NCBI GenBank assembly: GCA_018623305.1
Contig: JAAZVR010000016.1
Location: forward strand, 1 to 14,055
Length of the DNA: 14,055 bases
Reading direction: 5' to 3'
Source of the DNA: Thiotrichales bacterium
Lineage (GTDB): Bacteria > Pseudomonadota > Gammaproteobacteria > JAAZVR01
Positions 13,757 to 14,055 of this stretch are shown one piece after another. The notes under the pieces are model-generated. The model did not search any database and was not told where the DNA came from. It worked only from the letters and a program-made list of their open reading frames with translations. Each line of letters opens with the position of its first letter. The first letter of the stretch is position 1. Position numbers and translations under genes: made by a program.

Positions 13757-14055
13757 GAGTCCGTCCGTTGAATGGGCAATGTAATCACGAAGCATTTATC
13801 TGCTTCAGATGAGAGTTCTATCGTGCCTTTGTGCTCTTCAATAATACGCTTAACGATGGCCAAGCCAAGCCCTGTTCCTTTAGGCTTTGATGTCGCATAA
13901 GGTTCAAAGAGGCGCTCTCTGACCTTTTTAGTAATCGCTATGCCATTATCGCATACGCTGAGTTTGACTGCCTGACCGATGCGCTCGGTTTTTACATGAA
14001 TCATTGGGTGGTCGATGGATTCACACGTTTTAATGGAATTTTTGATTAAATTGTG
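13753..14055 (-). CDS. NtrY-like sensor histidine kinase, C-terminal part
   Basis: Partial: the frame is open to the last base of the window, and the 100 visible residues are the ATP-binding end of a histidine kinase. The N box is HNLIKNSIK, right at the window edge. The G1 box reads CDNGIAI, where Ala stands in place of the second conserved Gly of DxGxG. The F box region is LFEPYATSKPKGTGLGLAIVKRI, ending in an intact G2 box GTGLGLA. The sensor part, the membrane helices and the phospho-acceptor His lie outside the window. The stop overlaps the regulator start (ATGA), so the two form a cognate pair. The NtrY label rests on this pairing and on NtrX-like features of the partner. The signal sensed cannot be told from here. 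Confidence 0.88.
   Translation of the reverse strand, partial: HNLIKNSIKTCESIDHPMIHVKTERIGQAVKLSVCDNGIAITKKVRERLFEPYATSKPKGTGLGLAIVKRIIEEHKGTIELSSEADKCFVITLPIQRTDS

Overview
The window looks like the chromosome of a free-living gammaproteobacterium with moderate GC. The gene set (UbiA, GreB, MltC, B12-dependent MetH, TrkH/TrkA, an LpxL-type acyltransferase) is typical of a Gram-negative gammaproteobacterium with ubiquinone and LPS. A split YeeE/YedE sulfur transporter and a secreted rhodanese suggest reduced-sulfur metabolism. A Thiomicrospira/Hydrogenovibrio-like sulfur oxidiser would fit, but that is inference from gene content, not proof. No rRNA, tRNA, CRISPR, insertion sequence or phage gene was seen. 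Coding density is very high; the longest gene-free stretch is about 160 bases (2631-2790).

Layout. 1-510 is the 3' part of ubiA (+). It overlaps tail-to-tail by 46 bases with a two-gene minus-strand operon (902-465 and 1404-913) encoding the two halves of a YeeE/YedE transporter. Divergent from that operon is hemJ (1545-1961, +), which shares a palindromic bidirectional terminator (1967-1993) with a periplasmic rhodanese (2630-2010, -). metH fills 6522-2791 (-), with its own terminator. Divergent from metH are mltC (6586-7605, +) and a 96-residue protein of unknown function (7618-7908, +), whose stop codon overlaps that of greB (8381-7905, -). Divergent from greB are a TtcA-family tRNA thiolation ATPase (8407-9159, +) and an LpxL-type acyltransferase (9156-10031, +), coupled by an ATGA overlap. 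The rest is one minus-strand operon: an NtrY-like kinase (running off the window end), a shortened NtrX-like regulator, trkA and trkH, with couplings of 4 bases overlap, 16 bases and 2 bases.

How they work together. The transporter and the rhodanese probably handle sulfane sulfur or thiosulfate at the cell envelope; both have a shared ATTAGTAT element in their promoter regions. TrkH and TrkA make a K+ uptake system, and their tight linkage to a two-component pair suggests envelope or ion-related control.

The most notable points are: (i) the NtrX-like regulator has lost the whole ATPase core of the sigma-54 activator domain and the sensor II arginine, while keeping REC, the lid and the Fis-type HTH; (ii) greB and ttcA are predicted to be divergently transcribed as twin leaderless mRNAs from a 25-base gap; (iii) metH and mltC have face-to-face -10 boxes forming one inverted repeat; (iv) a perfect 11-bp terminator hairpin for the sulfur transporter operon is embedded in the conserved 3' coding sequence of ubiA; (v) a 20-bp inverted repeat overlaps the predicted rhodanese promoter.
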